From Macrotrachela quadricornifera (lineage: Eukaryota > Rotifera > Eurotatoria > Philodinida > Philodinidae): a stretch of 64,000 nt of DNA. The notes beneath the pieces are model-generated. The model was not told where the DNA came from, did not search any database, and worked only from the letters and a program-made list of their open reading frames with translations. Position 1 is the stretch's first letter. Each line of letters begins with the position of its first letter. The position numbers were made by a program, and so were the translations under genes. The stretch lies in NCBI GenBank assembly GCA_022393335.1, contig JAJEKB010020115.1:108753-172752 (forward strand), read 5' to 3'. Shown here piece by piece: positions 20,135 through 30,903 of the stretch.

Positions 20135-21638
20135 CTCAATTGACAAAAACAACCAAGTAAATTTATTCGAGATTTTCTAGAAATGTTGTGTACCAGAGGT
20201 CCGAATAAGCTGGGCTGGGTCTGAGAAGGTCAATCCATGAGTTTTCGAACTCTGATTCAGCCCACCCAGGGTCTTTTATTTTAAAAGAGCCCAGCCCACC
20301 CCATGGGCCTAACCAAAGCAATCGGCCCATGGGTGGCCCGTTCAGTTATATATTTTCATATTAGATAAATTTTGCTCACAGAGATAATTATTCATATTTC
20401 AAATACTAGTTTGTTTTATGTAAAAGTGCATGTATGGTAACACAAACGACAACTACTTGTTAGCTTTTAATGTTTCCGAAGACTCCTTCCCACTAAATGT
20501 TAGTAGGCCGGACGAATCCAATAAAGAGCTAAGATCTGTATTAGCTTGAATAGTGTATGGGGTTGTCCTATTTTAACAAAGATAATCGAGGTTGTGATGA
20601 ATCAATAATATTTATTGTGTTTGAGAAGAAAAACAAGAGTGTGTTGTGAACACAAATTAGCAAAAACAACAACTGAGGACAATTCAGAAGGTCAGATAAT
20701 TGACGATAGAAACGAGAGAGAGAGAAGAAAAAAGGAAAAGAAAGAACAAAACAAAAGGTAGCAATAACTATCTAGTATATGTTATCGCTAACAAGAAACA
20801 AACTATTTTTTTCATATGACCCTCTCTACAGTCGAGGGAATAACAACTGACGTTGAATAATGAGAATAAGATCTCTTCAGTTCGCAAATATGTGAAAAGA
20901 GTGTGTAAGACCACCATCGATAATTGATCAAGTAGAAAATAAGTCATGATGAAATTATTTCATTCAAATAACGAAATGAAAAAAACTGGAAAATACGTAT
21001 ACGAAATATACCAAGAAAGACGAGTTGAAACCAATCAGAATAAGTCAAAGATGGTGTCCTAGATCTGAACAAAATCAATTGATTAGTTCTTGAGGGTGAG
21101 TATAGCTACCATATTGGTAGATAATTTGATGTTAATAAATGGATACTTTTAAAGTACTCAATGACTTTTCGTTATTTTAAGCGTATGCAAGATGGAGTTT
21201 GTTTCAAGAGATAGACCATGAAAAAAAAGTAGGAGAAAGCAACGTTGACGTATTATCTATTGTGTTGATTCATTGTGTTGCACTGTGAAAGAATTCTTTT
21301 TGACTTTTTCTTCGAGCATCTCAATTTCTTATCTCGTCTATTGTACTTTACCAACAACAGTCAACTTTTGTTATTGAAAGGCTGATCATGGATTTATTCC
21401 AACGAATGATAAGCAAGTAAGAAGACAAGACACATTAGTGTCTTATGAAACGTTGTTTTTTTATTCATTGATGAAATGTCCTTCTAAGATATCTTTAAAA
21501 TACAGTTCACTTCATCAAAAAAGAAATAACAATAAATTATAGTTGTCGAGAAAAACCTGTTAAGTTCTCAAATCAGATATAGATTCATCTGAACGAGAAT
21601 TGATTACAGGGAAACATTGACTTCTCTATTTTGAACAG
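20135..21638. other. Gene-free stretch
   Basis: Contains a GC-richer symmetrical patch near 20215-20340 (GGCTGGG, CCCAGCC, CCCATGGGCC words), one copy of the CAGTCGAGGG repeat at 20813-20843, and otherwise AT-rich DNA with no supported exon. Confidence 0.35.
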
Positions 21639-22549
21639 ATTTTATTCAAAAAAGGAGATAACTGCGCCGTCAACCACCAGCAATCAAATCCACCATATTC
21701 CGAATCTATCAGAAATTATTTCAGTTCTCGAAAATAATTCACTCAAAATTCATCGAACTTCTGCTATTCTAATTGGTTCTCGAACTGCTCGATTTTATCT
21801 GCTGGACATTCGACTGACTTCCAATGACGAAAATATTGATTGGGATATCATTTGTTCATCAGAATATCTATTGCATTGGCTACACCAAAATATCTCGAAA
21901 ACTGAAACTATTGAAATGATTACTCCAGTCGCAAATGAAAGTGATCTTTTAGATTACTCAGTCTATTGTATTTTGGACAATCATTACAAATATGATTTTT
22001 CTATTCCTCGATCATCTCGATCATATACAGCTTATATCTTAAATAATTTGAAAGATTGGAGAAAAAAATCCATTCGACGGAGGTATCTATAAGACAACAG
22101 ATGGTCCCACACCAATTGCCTCAGTTAAACTTTTGTTAGTACTAAAAAATTTCATGCTTTACTATTCATATCAATGGTTCAAAACGGCAAAAGACCATCG
22201 ACAATTACTTACAGTTACTCGACCATTGAGAAAAAATGACAAAACTTTATGTAATTTATTTATTCAATGTAATGAAAAAGTACATGGCAATAGGCCAACT
22301 GATAACGATCGATTTATTATCAATCCATCAAATACTCAGGAAGATATAACAATCGAACGAGTTGAATTTTTTAAACAAGAGAAAGATCGACATATAGCAT
22401 TGGTTTATCATACAGCAATGTCAATGGCGATCAGTGGGGATATACTCACTGGATTAGAAAAAATTTGTACGGAAGGACCACTTTGGTTATCCAATTTTAT
22501 TATTCATAATTGGCTTGAAATTCATGAGAAAAATTTTAATCGAAACATA
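21639..22549 (+). pseudogene. Nucleotidyltransferase-like protein, frameshifted and 3'-interrupted
   Basis: The frame opens after an AG at 21637-21638, a likely splice acceptor, so the first exon is missing or unseen. It contains SAILIGSRTARFYLLDIR followed by NIDWDII, resembling the GSR/GGS...DxD core of nucleotidyltransferase-fold proteins found in some eukaryotes and giant viruses; the function is not established. A frameshift lies in a seven-base A run (22062-22068), after which the protein continues in another frame (GPTPIASVKLLLVLKNF ... SNFIIHNWLEIHEKNF). A TA-flanked transposon at 22550 then replaces the last codons. The 3' end converges on the WWE-ART gene just beyond. Confidence 0.55.
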
Positions 22550-24156
22550 CACGGTGTAACATAACCTTTTTCTCCCCCCATACACGACCTAAAAGACACA
22601 TTAAATAAAAAACGATTTATACCTAATTGAAGCCCGTTAAAAACTGCATCTGCGAGTGCAATTAGATTGAATACTGCTTCAGTGAATGTTACAATATCTT
22701 GTGCAACATATTATAATATCATGAATTACATAATATGGAATCGATCAAAGAAGCATTTCATCTCTTTTCCAGCAAATGTTTGAATGTAACAGAGCACGTG
22801 CGCGCGTTGAGTAACGTGTTTATTATCAAGCAACGAGCATTCATTATTCACCATTAATATTTGAGAGATAAAATAGAAAAGAAAGCTATGCGATACATGC
22901 AGGGATAGATAAAACGAGATTGAATAAAAAATTGGCACTGTTTCAAATTTTTTTATTTCTTTTTTTTCTGTGTACTGTTACTCGCGCATCTAACTGTTTT
23001 GATTGTATCAGAAGTTGAATTGAATACTCATTTAATTGAGACAAGTCTCTAAATCCTCAAATTAGTGAATTTAAATGGCTGGTGTTCTTAACGACTCAGA
23101 AGAGCAACGTTTCTTGGATAGAATTCGTTGTATCACATATCGTGAGATACGCGATGAAATGATTGCAAGAACAGGAGACTCGTTTATCACTCGCCGATGG
23201 ATTTCCGAGAAACTACGCCGTAGCGAACGCTGGATACAAGAACACTGGAATAAAACAACTGAAGAATGTTATACACAATTTGGAAGTGGTCGACCTGAAA
23301 TACTCTCCCAGGACAGCAAAGACATTATTACTACTGCGAGTGGCATCAAGAACAGCAGCTCTCGAAAAGTTACAAGAGAAATTTTTAGAAAAACAGGACA
23401 GCGCGTAAGTCATATGACTGTTTATCGTGAACGCTATCGACAAGGATTAAAGCCTTTCCATGTGATTGCAAAGCCGTTAAAGACAAACACACATATTGAA
23501 GATCGGAAATGGCTCGCAAAGTTTGTTGCTGATTGGACTGAAGAGGATTTTCTGCATATCGCGCCTTCGGATGAGTTTTATATTGATGTTGTCAGAAAAC
23601 CGAACCACCAAAATGATAGGATTTGAGCAAAAAATATCGACGACATTAACACCGATGAAAAGTACCGTGAAATGATTCCGAAAGCGAAGTGTATCGGAAT
23701 ATTCGTGATGTTCACCATGAAGAAACTTCCAAACTAACATTGAGAAAACACTTAAAGATATTGCAGATGACACGGATCTTTTTATTGATTTACTGTGCTC
23801 AATGAGAAAAAGATTTGATGCTCTTGAAGCTGCTGGAGGTGGTCATACAAATTTCTGAAACTTTGTCATAAACATTTGTTCGTGAAAGATTTATATCTCT
23901 AATAAATTCAAAACTCTAGAGCCTACAATTCAAGTGAATGAACGATATGATGCTTTTTTTCTTGATTCTATATTATGTAATTCATGATATTATAATATGT
24001 TGCACAAGATATTGTAACATTCACTGAAGCAGTATTCAATCTAATTGCACTCGCAGATGCAGTTTTTAACGGGCTTCAATTAGGTATAAATCGTTTTTTA
24101 TTTAATGTGTCTTTTAGGTCGTGTATGGGGGGAGAAAAAGGTTATGTTACACCGTG
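22550..24156 (+). mobile_element. Tc1/mariner-type transposon with about 190-bp TIRs
   Basis: Ends CACGGTGTAACATAACC and the complement are flanked by TA (22548-22549, 24157-24158). Long inverted repeats cover about 22550-22740 and 23966-24156. It sits in the 3' part of the nucleotidyltransferase-like gene. The transposase inside carries an internal deletion. Confidence 0.88.
23075..23858 (+). pseudogene. Tc1/mariner transposase with internal deletion
   Basis: The 5' part (184 codons from 23075) has paired helix-turn-helix regions (ITTASGIKNSSSRKVTREI, MTVYRERYRQGL) and a catalytic-type start PSDEFYIDVVRKPNHQND. A stop follows where a Trp would be expected (TGA 23624-23626); the frame then continues with AKNIDDI and, after another break, ends with IEKTLKDIADDTDLF and RFDALEAAGGG. 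The stretch that should hold the remaining catalytic residues is largely missing, so the copy is non-autonomous. Confidence 0.75.
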
Positions 24157-24170
24157 TACTATGTTTTGGA

Positions 24171-26175
24171 TTATTCGTCGGGCCATTTCCTGGCGTCCAG
24201 AGTTAGTTCAACGTCAAGTACAACTTTGTCGGTAAGACTATCGAAATTTGGTACTGCCACGAATTTATCTTTCCTCCATTCTGGGTTCATCCTTACAGTA
24301 TGAGCATAAAAATCAGATTCAAGATGAATAATCCACTTTTGAGTTTTCTCATCGTTTTGAACTGAATGAACAAAGCATGGGATACCAGCTGTAAGAAGAA
24401 ATTCCTCTTCTTGAGGAAACTGTGAATATGTGGTAATATCATTACCATCAAAATAATCACATATGGGCCAAATCAGGCAGAATAGGACATTTTGGTTTTT
24501 CTGTAAAAGCTGCAGTTCAAGTACAAAAGTTCAGCATAAGCGTCTTTTATTGCTCTCATCCTACGAGAAACCGAATTTTCTTCTGGTTTCTTTAGTTGTC
24601 ATGACCACAAAAAAGTGTTTCTCCAAAGTTTTTGCCATATTACTCAATTTTTACCGCATTTTTGTTGAAAATCGACTCATAGACCCCTTGTTGGAAAATC
24701 GAGCTGTCTAGCTGTTTTTAGAAAGTGTCAATTCGTCTTTTAATATGATTTTGAAGAGAAGACACTTGAATGAATTTCACGTCTAAGTTTCATTGAAAAT
24801 GCGCGAACATTACCAGAGATATGAACCTATCAAAAATGGGCAATTCGCACGCTGTCACGTCGCTAACAAATCGGTCACGTCGCTAACGTCAGAACACGTC
24901 CGTTTTTTTAAAAACGACGCATATGTGCAAAAACCTTCTGATGCAGAATTTGTAGCTCAAAGTGTCGTCTACAAAATGCGCCATTAGCGTTTGACAAAAT
25001 GCTGTCTATAGTCATAGATTTTTTTAGCTGAAATGTATCAGGTGAAATATGATGTCCTTTTTTGCATCACGTCGCTAACGCTAGTTTTTCAGTAATAATT
25101 TTTTTGAAGCAAGGGTTTTTAGGGCTGATATTTTTAGAACACGTAGCGCACTTTAGTATGTATCTGATCAATAAACAGGCAGGTGTATAATAGCTCTCTT
25201 GGCGGAGATATATGGAGTATATTTTTACGAAGTCACGTCGCTAACAAATGATTTGACCCATATATCAATAATAAACAATGTATTTCCACTCATCAATTCT
25301 GCCAATTCTCTGCTACGGCTTGTCGATGTAAATGCAGGTAATGAAATAGATCCTTTGTCGCCGACTCTGTTTTCGAATTGCTCAATTGCGTCCAAACTCA
25401 AGTCACAACCACGATAAACAGTAGACGATTTCACAAAATTGTCTGTTTTTGGTAAAAAATGGAGTAGAATAGCGAAAGGGCCAAAAGTAGCTACTTTACT
25501 CTTCCACACATGTTCATATTGTTTGTCACCCACCAGGCGCATACTCTCATTTAATTGTTGCCACACAAACGAATTCATGGAATAGATATATGCACACATT
25601 TGTGCAATTTCTTCTTTGCTATAATCTTTGTAGAAGAGTAGCAGCTCTGACAAGCATTCACCTTCGCGTTGTTTACCAAGCAACTTTCCCTCGATGATTA
25701 GTCCTTCGGCTGCTTTTTCTACTATACCACGGAGCTCATCGTCCTTTTTGAACCAACCAGTAGAAAGATTCAAATGTTTATTTACTTCACTGAAAAACGG
25801 TATTATGATCGAATCGTAGAATGGTCTACAAGGTGTAATTAGATTATTGACAAAACGGTGATTTCTTAATTTTGGCTGGAAACTGCTGCTGTCCAACGGG
25901 ATTCGTCTAACAGGTCGTTGTTTTTTCTCATCATTATTAGATATTTGAATGAACTTGTCAAATTTAATATGATAGTCATCGAGTAACGCTAGTGGCTCTT
26001 GCTTCTGGTGAGCGTGTTCTATGATCATATTTTCGACATCTGAGTAGTTAGTCCATTCCTCTTTTTCGTCCTCTGTTAACTCAAAAGGATTGTTGTTCGA
26101 TTTCCACCTCCATTGTACTCGCTGCTGCCCAGAAATTTGCCACGGCGGTAATGCTGGTGAAGAACAACAAGCCAT
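24171..26175 (-). pseudogene. WWE-domain ADP-ribosyltransferase, split by a MITE
   Basis: The minus-strand frame starts at ATG 26175. Residues about 8-80 form a WWE domain (VQWRWKSNNNPFELTEDEKE then W..Y), which in known proteins binds ADP-ribose units. The second half is an R-S-E type ART domain: TVYRG (Arg about 255), FTSTS (about 282-286) and, beyond the insertion, SQFPQEEEFLL with the ExE pair. A 797-bp MITE (24464-25260) cuts the ART domain. The coding parts on its two sides, with one TA, total 1206 nt, an exact multiple of three (401 residues), so the insertion alone disrupts it. The stop is TAA 24173-24171. Such genes transfer ADP-ribose to targets; the substrate is unknown. The gene could still be allelic to an intact copy. 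Confidence 0.85.
24464..25260. mobile_element. 797-bp TA-flanked MITE inside the WWE-ART gene
   Basis: Termini TGGGCCAAATCA and TGATTTGACCCA are flanked by TA (24462-24463, 25261-25262). The interior has no transposase but carries TCACGTCGCTAAC at about 24855, 24875, 25067 and 25233, all in the same orientation. A related left end is present at 4787. Probably a Tc1/mariner-type non-autonomous element. Confidence 0.8.
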
Positions 26176-27455
26176 TTGTAATGCGTGATATCAGCAGAGT
26201 AAAAGAATGAAAGTCACTCAATCTCTTTTTTTTTCTCTTTTTCTATCGGTGGGCTGGCGATAAAGAGGAAAAAGAGCAAAAGAAGTGCTTATTCATTCCC
26301 CTTCTCTTTCCTTCGTCTCATGATAGAGCTTATCGTCAACCGAATCGCTGTGTTTTTTCCAATCGACAGAGAAGAGAGCATCAAGGTTATCGCCTTTTCT
26401 ATGCTCTGTTTGCCTCCATCCTTTTAATTTTATTCTTATTATTTTTCCTGTTCTTTCTCGTGCGAGAAGAATGAAACGACGAATATCCTCTTTTCTCAGA
26501 GAGAGAAGAGAAAAGAATGTCACGTGTAAAACTAAAAATATCTCAGTATATAACAAGACTTAATTCATCAGAGCAAAGCAACTTAATCAAACTTGTGATA
26601 AAATAGCAATGAATTCAGATTACTTTGAAGTTCCATTATGTAGACAAAAAACAGGATTTTAGGGGAAGAAATGCGACTAAAAACGTTTTTGTTCTCATAT
26701 ACTGAAACTAACGTCGCAAAAATCTCCTAAGGAAATAGTATTGCACTTATTTTTCGAAGGATATCAGGCCGATAGTGTATTGTGGTTCAAAACGCTTGTA
26801 ATGGGTCTATTACTTTGGAAGATCTTTACCATGGGAGTAGAGCCAGCTGGGATAAATTCGCACACTTTTTCCCGAGTTTTGTAGAAAATCTGTCAAAAAT
26901 CGGCTATTCATGCTATCGAAAATTTTGTTTCATCACGTAGCTAGCCCTACATTTTTTCCAATTAATGGCGTTTTCAAAAAGAAACTTTTTTGCGACGTTG
27001 TTCAGCGACTTAAGAACTTAAATCATCGCTGAAGTTTTTCTTGGATAGTGTTGTTTGTGTAACAACACATAAAACCCTGTCCTACAGCGTCCCGGTCATC
27101 ATGGCAGTATTTGTCTTAAGAGAGGTTTTGCAACTCAATCGAGTAGTTCTCAACAGGGCTATCTTGAGGTGTGAGGTGAGGATGAGAACAGCTACCAAGA
27201 CCGGTTTCATCCTTGCTTAACACATTCAACGCGATGTGAGCCACCGATGACTCACCGTATATTTTAGTTAGGAGAGTTAACATAAAAAACAGATTTTTAG
27301 TTTTTTTTTGGTTACATAGTCAGTGCTCGTCACACTTCTACTTCCTCCATCTTTGCTACGGACTGATCTACTTTTTTATTTAGAGAGATGCTTTTCATTA
27401 AAACAATCAACGCAGAAAGTTTTTATTCTCTTTGCTGTTATCGCGATTGTATATG
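26176..27455. other. Gene-free stretch upstream of WWE-ART
   Basis: The first 300 bases would contain the ART promoter. The rest is without recognisable exons, RNA genes or element ends. Confidence 0.35.
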
Positions 27456-27851
27456 AAAAGACCGAAAGAAAAAATGTCGACGACAAAAACGTCGAAAAAA
27501 ATATATCGAAAAAAAAATGCCGAAGGCAGAAATGTCGAAGACAAAAATGATCGAAAAATAAATATCGAAATTATTTAGATCGAAAAAAAAATATCGATTA
27601 TTAAAAATGTCGAAATTTTCTAGATGTCTGGATAAGATAGCGTCGATGGTCTTTCTTGATATTATTTACTAAAGCGATGGTGATTAGTTAGTTCTATAGT
27701 CTAGTAACTCATTGTACGGTCGGACGTTCTAGGACGACGAAGAACTGAGGAACAAAAAACACAATGATGGCATTGTTTGATATCCCCATATATTTTTCGC
27801 TGCACAGTAAATGTTAAGTCATATTTTTTCTTTACGATCTTCATCACCATC

Positions 27852-29976
27852 ATGTCGACCAACACCAACACAATTTCTTTCATACTTTCTAATAAAGGTT
27901 TTCGCTTATTGGTGAAAAACAACTTTATTTACAAGATGAACAAACGAACACCCACCAGTAAGGGTGGACATTTAACTTAATTTTCACTTAATTAAGTTAA
28001 ATTATTAAGCTTTTTTACTTAACACTTAATATTAAGTATTAAGTTTTTACTTCACATTTATTACTTAATTTTTTGCGTTAAGTTTTTACTTAATACTTAA
28101 TATTAAATGTTAAGTTTTTACTTAACACTTAATATTAAGTATTAAGTTTTTACTTAACACTTAATATTAAATATTAAGTTTTTACTTAACACTTAAAACT
28201 TAATTTTTTGCGTTAAGTTTTTACTTAATACTTAATATTAAGGTTAAGTAAAAAAACTTAATAACTTAACTTAATTAAGTGAAAAGGCTATCGCTTACCG
28301 TGAACTTTTAACTTAATTTCACTTAATTAAATTAAATTATTAAGTTTTTTTATTTAACCTTAATATTAAGTATTAAGTAAAAACTTAACGCAAAAAATTA
28401 AGTATTAAATGTTAAGTAAAAACTTAATACTTAATATTAAGTGTTAAGTAAAAAAAACTTAATTTAATTTTAAATTAAGTTAAATGTCCACCCCTACCCA
28501 CCAGAACATATTGGATTTGTAAAACTAAATATTGTAAGGCACGTATTCATACAGATCCAGATGACAATTTTTTGTGTTCCACTGGTGAACATAATCATCT
28601 TGTCGAACCCGATGATATCAAAGTGAAACAATTTCGTGTTGCTCTCAAGGAGCGTGTTGTCAATGAAACAACAGCAATACCAAAAATATATGATGAGGAA
28701 CTTTCCAAAGCTCAATTCTCATCAGAAACTCTTTCAAGTGTACCACTTGTTCGTGATATACGTAAGTTCATAGTAACGTGCAGTTTGAACATCACTTTTT
28801 TTTCTAGAATCTGGGCTTAATCAAGCACGACGAAAATTAACACCTGCTCTTCCAACATCGGTTTTATTCGACATACCTGATATATATCAAACGACATCCA
28901 AGGGTGAAAAATTCTTATTTTCTGACACACTGGTTAGTCGAAGAAAAAGGATGTTGCTATTGGGGAGTGAAATTCTACTCATGTTATTATTCGAGAGTTC
29001 CGTAATATTAATGGATGGAACTTTCACCGCTACTCCACCATTCTTTAATCAAGTATATACATTGCATGCTATGAAATTCGATTGCAGTAAGTATAAGTAT
29101 TCTGTTCGATAATCACATCTTATTTTCTTCAATTCTAGGCTTTCCTTGTGTCTTTGGATTGTTACCTGATCGCAAATAATCGACTTATCAAGTTTTATTT
29201 CAGGAGTTGAAGAGTACTGCTGAATCGATGGGTCGAACATTTAAACCGGAACGGATAGTTTCGGATTATGAAGCTGGTATAATACCAGCAATTGCTGTCG
29301 AGGTAAGCCCTATTAATATTTTTCCAACATATTTATCTTTTTTCCTAGTTTCCTCAAACAATCCACAGCGGTTGTCTTTTTCATTTTCGACAATCAATTT
29401 TTCGTCGTATTCAAAAACTAGGCTTAACAGATTCTTATTCAACCGATGATGAAGTACGAAGTTGTTGTCGAAAGATGATGGCATTACCACTGATGCCAAT
29501 TGAAGAAGTGGAAACTTCATTCTACAATCTAAGAATTGGATCAAGCTCAAGAGTCAAAAAAGAACTTCGACAATTATTTCTGTACTTCGACAACTACTAG
29601 ATGACAGAAATACCATTGCGTATGTGGAATGTGTGTGATTATGAACAACGTACAACTAATAGTTGCGAGGGTATGTCAGTAATATCATTTCTGCATTCAA
29701 TCGCTATATTTTTCAGGATTTCACAACCGCCTAAACAGGCGAATTGAAAAAGCACATTCGAATATCTGGTCCTTCACTCGATGCCTCGTTCAAGAAGAGA
29801 TTCAATTCAATCATTTGTATACAAGGCTTCATGCTGGTGGTAAAATACAGCGACAATCCAAATTAGCACTTACTATTCGAAGACAAATTGCTACATTACA
29901 TGTACGATATCAGAACCAAGAGATTGATACCGAAAGATTATTAAACAGCTTATCATTACTCGTCGGAAAAAAATAA
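27852..29976 (+). pseudogene. FLYWCH-MULE transposase, interrupted
   Basis: The N-terminal FLYWCH finger begins SFILSNKGFRLLVKNNFIYK and resumes after the nested MITE with YWICKTKYCKARIHT and GEHNHL. The MULE transposase part follows through four small introns (donors near 28760, 29089, 29302, 29669): VILMDGTFTATPPFF (first Asp), RIVSDYEAGIIPA (second Asp), HSGCLFHFRQSIFRRIQ-like, and NSCEGFHNRLN (Glu). Two in-frame stops, TAA 29177-29179 and TAG 29598-29600, plus the 538-bp insertion make it inactive. FLYWCH and MULE domains together are typical of bdelloid and other metazoan MULEs. It ends GKK-TAA at 29976. Confidence 0.8.
27959..28496. mobile_element. 538-bp hAT-type MITE nested in the MULE
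   Basis: Flanked by the 8-bp duplication CCCACCAG (27951-27958, 28497-28504). Termini TAAGGGTGGACATTTAACTT and a nearly identical complement. The interior is a degenerate array of CTTAATATTAAG and TTAAGTTTTTAC words that can pair in many registers. Confidence 0.85.
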
Positions 29977-30453
29977 TAAAGCTCGTTAATTCGTCATTTT
30001 TCATACTGATTTTTCAATATTAATGGGTAAATAATTTCTTTGTTATTTAAAATAAATCAGTTGTTCTTTTTAATAAAAATTTTCAATAAATACACTTTCG
30101 ACATTTTTGTCCATCGATATTTTTTTCTTCGACATTTTTTTAATCAATAGTTTTTTTCACGTTTCTCATTCGATATTTTTTTTGTCAACATTTTTGTCAT
30201 CGACATTTGTTTTTCGATATATTTTTTTCGATATTTTCGTCGTCGACATTTTTTCTTTCGATCTTTTTACTGTTTATCAAAATAAATACCAACAAAACAA
30301 AAATCATATTTTCGAATATTCTAAGATTTCTTTTATTGAGTCATATACGATATATAGTTAGAGCTTTTAACAATGTACTTTTATAAAAAAAGAAAAGAAA
30401 AAGAGTCATTTTTACATGCTGATGTTTATTGTCTGAGAGTCAATACACATATC

Positions 30454-30605
30454 TCATTTCCATGTTAGATGAATTCGGGTCGATATTCGTTTAATTGTAC
30501 AATTCGAAAGTAATTTCTTCTCATCAATTTCTCGCTGTAGAAATTGAACGATCCGATCATCGGTTAGTTTCGAATGAATACACAACGAACGTAAATGATC
30601 TCTGA
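30454..30605 (-). CDS. Possible terminal exon of an unidentified minus-strand gene
   Basis: After an acceptor-like TTCTCAG the minus strand reads about 49 open codons with a protein-like composition (LRSLCIHSKLTDDRIVQFL, ending TWK-TGA). No upstream exon could be linked in frame and no family was recognised. It may be part of a gene displaced by the neighbouring MULE, or chance. Confidence 0.25.
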
Positions 30606-30903
30606 GAATTTTTATCAAAAAAATCTTTCAGCTTTTTTTCTTCTTTCTACTTGAATAATCTATATAAGTAACAATACGTATTTACCAATCATATCACTAT
30701 TGATCTTTATATTACTGTATTTTCCAAGTGAATTTGCACTCTTGTTCCTTTTTCACCATCTCTTAGAATTCATTTTTAATTCTGTAGACAATACCCAGAC
30801 ATCTCTCCAAAGGTCGTATTTAAGTTTCTTCATTCTCATCGAATTACAATTTTCCGAATCCCTTTTTTCTCGATTACATTCTGATCTTTTTCACTCTTTT
30901 TAG

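Larger units (their letters stand above)
27456..30266 (+). mobile_element. Mutator-like element (MULE) with degenerate repeat TIRs
   Basis: Inverted ends of about 160 bp (27456-27615 and about 30095-30266) start AAAAGACCGAAAGAAAAAATG and consist of repeated ATGTCGA / ATATCGAAA words. The interior encodes a FLYWCH-MULE transposase and carries a nested hAT MITE. No 9-bp target duplication was identified. Confidence 0.8.

Noticed and set aside
24793..25417. Short ORFs over the MITE and the start of the ART exon on the plus strand
   Set aside because: They overlap non-coding element sequence or the antisense of the ART gene and have no support.
27960..28495. AT-rich TTAAG array as an origin or satellite
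   Set aside because: It has hAT-type TIRs and an exact 8-bp target duplication, so it is a MITE interior.
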